In this document: positions 14,276 to 18,386 of the stretch, piece by piece | Layout: the number at the start of each line of letters is the position of its first letter | How positions within the stretch are numbered: the first letter of the stretch is position 1 | From: Rhodosalinus sp041685465 | GTDB lineage: Bacteria; Pseudomonadota; Alphaproteobacteria; Rhodobacterales; Rhodobacteraceae | DNA: 18,386 nucleotides | Assembly: GCF_041685465.1 (NCBI RefSeq) | Contig: NZ_JAWLFS010000031.1 | Coordinates: forward strand, 1-18,386 | Direction of reading: 5' to 3' | Translations under genes and position numbers: made by a program | The notes under the pieces: model-generated | The model's database searches: none | What the model saw: only the letters and a program-made list of their open reading frames with translations | Told to the model about the DNA's origin: nothing

Positions 14276-17200
14276 CAGCCGGGCACCGCGACGCGCGCGA
14301 AGGGGCCGGGACCGTAGCGGGCCGAGACCTGCGCCACCTCGATCGCGCGCGGCCCGGCGCCCGCGTCGGCGGCCTGCGCGGCGGCCGGGTAGACCCAGTC
14401 GGGCGCGCTCACCTGCACCTCGCGCAGCACGGCGCCGCCCGCCGTCACCCGCACGAGGTAGAGCTCCGCCTCCTCGCCGAGGGGCACCTCCGGCGCGGCC
14501 CAGGCGTCGCCGTCGATCCGCGTGCGCCGGACCCAGCGCGCGCGCAGATCGCCGCCCGCCGCCTCGAGCCGCAGATGCGCGGGCCGGTAGGGCCGCAACC
14601 CCTCGCCGGCGAAGGCGAGGACGTGGTGCGTATAGCTCGGGTCGTCGTAGCCGCGCCCCGCCGGCCCGATGCGCCAGTGCCGCGCCACGTCGCGGAACGC
14701 GGGCGAAAGGTCGATCTGCCGCGGCACGCCGTCGAGCGCGACGATCCAGCTTCCCTCGGGCCAGACCTCGGGCATGATCCCGTCGCTTCCCGCCTGCCCG
14801 CGCAGCCGGTGCGACAGGAGCCATGTGTCGGGCGCGATCATCTCGGCGTCGCGCGCCTGCAGGATCTCCCAGCCCGAGGGGCTGCCGTCGCCGACGGCGA
14901 AGGCGTTCAGCCCCGCAACGAGCCCCGCGTCGTCCGTCGCGGCGAGCGTGCCCGAGAGCATCCGCACGCGCAGCGCGGGGCCACGGTCGATCCGGCCGGC
15001 CGGCGCGGCGGCGAGCGGCCCCTCGGTCACGCCGATCGCCGCCGGCGCCGCGAGCACCTCGGCAAGCGCATAACCGGCATCCTCCGCCGCCTCGTAAAGC
15101 GCGACCGGTCCCGGCCAGGGCGCGGCGGTGGCCGCGACATGCGGCGCATGGGGCACCTCGTCGCCGCGCAGGAGCGGCAGGTCGAGGAAAAGCGCCGTGA
15201 CCGGCACCGCCGGCACGAAGGGGGCGAGGCGCGGCGGCCGCTCGGCGACCGTGGCGGGGCGATAGACCGAGGGCTCCATCCGCACCGCCTCGGCCAGCCG
15301 CGTCTCGCCCTGCTCCACCCGGTCGATGCGGAAGCGCGCGCCCCCGGGGCCGAGGCGGATCACGTCACCCGCCCCGAGCGCCCAGGCCGAGGGCGGCAGC
15401 GCGAGGCGCATCCCGTCGCGGGCCACGCGCGCCTCGGCGAGCCAGCGTTCGGCCACCAGCCGCCCCTCGCCACGGGTCAGGGCGAGGGGCAGCGCCGCCT
15501 CGGCGACCTGCCGGCTCGGCTCGCCGGGCAGGATCGCCTCCTCCGCGCCCGCCTCGAAATCGCCGTCGGCCACGGTGAAGCGCACCCGCACGCGCCCCGA
15601 CTGTTCGGCCTCCGCCGCACGCGTCGTCTCGACGATGCCCTCCAGCCGCTCGCTCTCGGCGAGGGCTTCGGGCGCGAGGACCGCCGCCCGCTCCGTCTCG
15701 CGCGGCAGGAAACGGAGCGCGCCGTCGCGCTCCACCGCGTCGAAACCGAAGGCGAGCATCAGCGGCTGCAGCGCGGCGCGGGCCGTGCCGCCCTCGAGCT
15801 CGAGATAGCCGCGCACATGGCCGTAGAGCCGGCCGGTGTCGCAGGTGGCAAGCCCCGCGGCGTCGCAGATCTCGCCCACCACGGACGACAGGCTCCGCCC
15901 CGAGGCACGGCCGTTCACCCAGTGCCCGCGCGCGTAGTTGTCGCCGTCGGCCCAGACCTCGCGCGTGGCCGGGAACCACGGGAAGGGCCGCGCGTCCCAG
16001 GCCCAGAGGAAGGCGCGGTCCATGTCCACCATGCGCCCGCCGTAGACCTCCGAGACCGGGTTGTGCGCCGGGTCGGTCCAGTAGGCGGTGAGCGCGCGGA
16101 TGTACTGCGCCTGGATCGTCTCGTCGCGCCGCCCGTCCGAGAAATACGGGAACGCCGATTCCGACGACTTCGGGTCGAGGAACTTGTTGGGCTGGTTCGT
16201 GCCCTTGTCCACCGCCGGGCAGCCGATCTCGGTGAACCAGACGGGCTTGGAGCAGGGCTCCCAGGGCGTCGGCTCGGTCTGCCGCACCCCGCCGATGCGC
16301 TCGTGGTGGGCATTCTCCCACCAGCCGCGGATGTCCTTGACGCGCCAGACCCAGGGCTCGCCGTGCGCACCGTCGGTGATCGGCGTGCGGATCTGTGCCG
16401 CGCGCGCCTCGTCGGAATGGTAATACCAGTCGTAGCCCTCGCCGCCCGCGACGTTCGCCATCAGGTAGTCAAGGTCGTGGATCGCGCCCCACCCCGCGTC
16501 GAGATGATCGGCCCCGTCGCGCCAGTCCGAGAGCGGCATGTAGTTGTCGATTCCCACGAAATCGATCGCGTCGTCGGCCCAGAGCGGATCGAGGTGGAAG
16601 TAGCGGTCGCCGGGCGCGTCGGGCGGCTGGTAGCCCCAGTACTCCGACCAGTCGGCGGCGTAGCCGAGCTTCACCTCCGGGCCCAGAAGCGCGCGCACCT
16701 CCCCCGCGAGCGCGCGCAGCGCCGCGACCGCCGGAAAGCCCTGCGCGCCCCGGATCTGCGTGAGCCCGCGCATCTCCGTCCCGATGCAGAAGGCCTCCAC
16801 GCCCCCCGCCGCGGCGCAGAGGGCGGCGTAGTGCAGGATGAAGCGGCGAAAGCTCCACTCCTCGGGGCCGTGGTAGCTCACCGCGCCGTCGCCCACGGTG
16901 AAATCCGACGCGGCGGCGGTGCCGAAGAAGGCCGCCACCTCGGCGTCGGCCTGCGCCGTGCCGTCGGGCGTGCCGTCCCGCCCCGGCGCGACCGAGGCGG
17001 TGATCCGCCCGCGCCACGGCAGCACGGGCTGCCCCTCGGCCCCGGTCCAGGGGTCGGGGCGCGCGTTGCCCTCGGTCTGCGTCATCAGGATGAAGGGGTA
17101 GAACATCACCGCCTGCCCGCTTTCGCGGAGCGCGCGGATCGCCTGCACCACCGAGGCATCGGCGGGCGTCCCGCCATAGAGCGCGCGATCCTCCGTCATC

Positions 17201-18186
17201 GGCACGCGCCCCGCCTGCCCGCGTGCGAGGCCCGAGACGGTCCACGCCATCTCCCGGCCGTCGGCCTCGGTCTGCTCCACGAGCGGGCGCAGCGTGCAGT
17301 CGCCGCAGCGCAGATCGTCGCCGAACCAGCTCACCACGAGCGAGACCGCCCCGCACGCGGGCAGCTCGCGGCCCAGCGCGTCGAGCGAGGCGGGCAGGTC
17401 GGCCACCCCGAGCGGCGTGTTGACGTTGGCCATGCGCCAGCGGCCCTGATCGACCGGGAGCGCCACCGGCTCGGTCGCAAGCGCATACTCCCCCGTGCCG
17501 GGGATCAGCGCGACGCCGCGCACCGAGCGCGCGACATCCGTCTCCGCGCCGGGGCGGTCGGGCTGCTCGTGGCGGATCACCTCGAAGCTGAACTGCGGAA
17601 CGCGGTTGCCGAAGCGGCCAAGGTCGAGCTCTTCGAGCACGACATAGGCGGTGCCGCGGTAGGCCGGCGCCTGCCCCGCGCCCTCGACCGCCTCGATCAG
17701 CGGATCGGGCATCTGGTCGCGCCCGCCCGCGTGCACGCGCATCTCCATGTCGTCGGGCGCGATCTCGGCCCCGTCGGCCCAGACGCGGCCGACGCCCGCG
17801 ATTTCGCCCTCGCAGAGTGCGACGGCGAGGCTCACGCGGTAGGAATGGTGCCGGACCTCCGGGCGGCGCGGCGCCCCCTTGCCGCCGCCGCCCTCGGTGG
17901 TGACGACCTCGGTGAAGCGGCTCGCCCAGATGACGTGGCCGCCCACGCGCATCCGGCCGAAGACGCGCGGGATCGGCGCGCCCTCGCCCGCGCCGGTGAG
18001 GCGGATGCGCTCCAGCCGACCGGTTTCCACCGCCTCTGAGCCCTCGCCGAGAAGCCGCTGGTCAATCGCGCGCCCGAGGCTCGCGCCGACGAAACGCCCA
18101 GCGGCCGTCGCCGAGAGGCCGAGCACCGTGCCGCCGAGCGAACTGCCCAGCGCGGCGCCCGCCGCGGATAGAAGGATCGTCGCCAT
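14275..18186 (-). CDS. GTA gp15-like host-specificity/baseplate TIM-barrel protein
   Basis: This 1303-residue protein matches the length of Rhodobacter capsulatus GTA gp15, the very large tail-tip protein of the particle. A Gly/Ala-rich hydrophobic N-terminus (1-45) precedes the hub-like region (about 60-210, including VFGRMRVGGHVIWASRF). The GTA TIM-barrel domain spans about 430-740, with FCIGTEMRGLTQIRG, LGYAADWSEYWGY, FVGIDNYMPLSDW, YDWYYHSDEARAAQ and KPVWFTEIGCPAVDKG. E471 and E653 sit where the two glutamates of glycoside-hydrolase barrels would lie. A tail-protein domain follows (about 750-1000), then a C-terminal region that may bind cell-surface carbohydrate. The ATG has GGGAG upstream. 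The frame is intact with no frameshift. It follows the gp14-like gene after 95 nt holding two palindromes, and is TGATG-coupled to the small downstream gene. Confidence 0.93.
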   Translation of the reverse strand: MATILLSAAGAALGSSLGGTVLGLSATAAGRFVGASLGRAIDQRLLGEGSEAVETGRLERIRLTGAGEGAPIPRVFGRMRVGGHVIWASRFTEVVTTEGGGGKGAPRRPEVRHHSYRVSLAVALCEGEIAGVGRVWADGAEIAPDDMEMRVHAGGRDQMPDPLIEAVEGAGQAPAYRGTAYVVLEELDLGRFGNRVPQFSFEVIRHEQPDRPGAETDVARSVRGVALIPGTGEYALATEPVALPVDQGRWRMANVNTPLGVADLPASLDALGRELPACGAVSLVVSWFGDDLRCGDCTLRPLVEQTEADGREMAWTVSGLARGQAGRVPMTEDRALYGGTPADASVVQAIRALRESGQAVMFYPFILMTQTEGNARPDPWTGAEGQPVLPWRGRITASVAPGRDGTPDGTAQADAEVAAFFGTAAASDFTVGDGAVSYHGPEEWSFRRFILHYAALCAAAGGVEAFCIGTEMRGLTQIRGAQGFPAVAALRALAGEVRALLGPEVKLGYAADWSEYWGYQPPDAPGDRYFHLDPLWADDAIDFVGIDNYMPLSDWRDGADHLDAGWGAIHDLDYLMANVAGGEGYDWYYHSDEARAAQIRTPITDGAHGEPWVWRVKDIRGWWENAHHERIGGVRQTEPTPWEPCSKPVWFTEIGCPAVDKGTNQPNKFLDPKSSESAFPYFSDGRRDETIQAQYIRALTAYWTDPAHNPVSEVYGGRMVDMDRAFLWAWDARPFPWFPATREVWADGDNYARGHWVNGRASGRSLSSVVGEICDAAGLATCDTGRLYGHVRGYLELEGGTARAALQPLMLAFGFDAVERDGALRFLPRETERAAVLAPEALAESERLEGIVETTRAAEAEQSGRVRVRFTVADGDFEAGAEEAILPGEPSRQVAEAALPLALTRGEGRLVAERWLAEARVARDGMRLALPPSAWALGAGDVIRLGPGGARFRIDRVEQGETRLAEAVRMEPSVYRPATVAERPPRLAPFVPAVPVTALFLDLPLLRGDEVPHAPHVAATAAPWPGPVALYEAAEDAGYALAEVLAAPAAIGVTEGPLAAAPAGRIDRGPALRVRMLSGTLAATDDAGLVAGLNAFAVGDGSPSGWEILQARDAEMIAPDTWLLSHRLRGQAGSDGIMPEVWPEGSWIVALDGVPRQIDLSPAFRDVARHWRIGPAGRGYDDPSYTHHVLAFAGEGLRPYRPAHLRLEAAGGDLRARWVRRTRIDGDAWAAPEVPLGEEAELYLVRVTAGGAVLREVQVSAPDWVYPAAAQAADAGAGPRAIEVAQVSARYGPGPFARVAVPG

Positions 18187-18214
18187 CGCTCGCTCCCGTC
18201 AGCCGTCCCGCGCC

Positions 18215-18263
18215 GGCAAGGCGCTTCGAAGCGCCTTGCCAAGCGCCTTCCAAGGCGCTTGGC
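18215..18263. repeat. Two abutting palindromes inside the GTA operon (gp14-gp15 gap)
   Basis: Unit 1 (18215-18240) is a perfect 26-bp palindrome with half-site GGCAAGGCGCTT around CG. Unit 2 (18238-18263) has half-site GCCAAGCGCCTT, a two-base centre CC, and a perfect 12-bp stem. The two share three bases. In the transcript they lie 18 bases after the gp14-like stop and end 28 bases before the gp15 ATG. The architecture (12-2-12, AAG at positions 4-6 and TT at 11-12 of each half) is the same as at 2889-2914 and 2935-2960. There is no T-run. In a polycistronic message they could stabilise the upstream 3' end or lower gp15 expression (inference). Confidence 0.9.
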
Positions 18264-18281
18264 CGCCCCCGCCCGCGCGCT

Positions 18282-18386
18282 TCACGTCGGCCCCTGCGGA
18301 AAGCGGAACCGCGCCACGATGCGCCGCGTCCAGGCCGGGCCGAGGGGGCTTTCGACGACGCCCTGTCCCGAATAGGCGTGAATCAC
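18282..18386 (-). CDS. GTA gp14-like NlpC/P60 cell-wall peptidase, C-terminal fragment
   Basis: Only the last 34 codons are in the window; the gene continues past the right edge. The fragment contains HAYSGQGVVESPLG followed by WTRRIVARFRFP and a short tail before TGA at 18282-18284. This resembles the C-terminus of the NlpC/P60 peptidase encoded just before gp15 in GTA clusters, where the enzyme is thought to open peptidoglycan during DNA delivery. The histidine in the first motif may be the family's late polar active-site residue or simply near it; the catalytic cysteine and first histidine lie outside the window. Identity rests mainly on position next to gp15 and the short match. Confidence 0.75.
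   Translation of the reverse strand: MIHAYSGQGVVESPLGPAWTRRIVARFRFPQGPT

Noticed and set aside
14275..14824. Upstream extension of the small GTA-end gene to a 286-residue protein
   Set aside because: The extra part lies inside gp15 in another frame and is low-complexity. The TGATG junction gives a natural start at 14275.
14575..18039. 1154-residue plus-strand frame opposite gp15
   Set aside because: It is a shadow of the gp15 codons with no start signal or domain, and gp15 is full length and intact.

Overview
The window is 18.4 kb of very GC-rich, densely coding DNA that fits an alphaproteobacterium of the Rhodobacterales (Paracoccaceae/Roseobacter type). The strongest taxonomic marker is the right-hand third, which is the 3' end of a Rhodobacter capsulatus-type gene transfer agent (GTA) structural operon. 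It holds the C-terminus of the NlpC/P60 peptidase (gp14-like), the complete 1303-residue gp15-like TIM-barrel host-specificity/baseplate protein, and a coupled small 103-residue protein. No rRNA, tRNA, CRISPR, insertion sequence or integrase was seen.

Layout, left to right. 120-2885 (+): a group II PLP-dependent aromatic-amino-acid-type decarboxylase, then an MltB-family lytic transglycosylase lipoprotein. 2889-2960: three abutting palindromes that fill the gap between two convergent stop codons. 2961-8551 (-): a five-gene operon read right to left, namely potA-, potB-, potC- and potD-like polyamine ABC transporter genes followed by a YtcJ-type amidohydrolase. 8552-8897: a 346-nt non-coding stretch. 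8898-12439 (-): a tightly coupled trio, ymdB-type metallophosphoesterase, EamA-family exporter and SLC13/RCK_C anion transporter. 12729-13535 (-): serine O-acetyltransferase cysE, divergent from a small DksA/TraR zinc-finger gene at 13616-13954 (+). 13964 to the right edge (-): the GTA end.

How the genes may work together. The pot operon should import polyamines or a related cation, and the last-gene amidohydrolase may act on the imported compound (inference). cysE makes O-acetylserine. The next genes on the same strand include an EamA-family exporter, a family containing a known O-acetylserine/cysteine exporter, and an SLC13 carrier of the RCK_C type, some relatives of which move sulfate. 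A sulfur-linked neighbourhood is therefore plausible but unproven.

The most unusual signal is a family of exact 26-bp palindromes with a common 12-2-12 architecture. Two copies flank a third hairpin between mltB and the amidohydrolase gene, and two more sit 15 kb away inside the GTA operon between gp14 and gp15. Stem bases differ between copies while pairing is mostly kept, so the fold rather than the sequence appears to be conserved.
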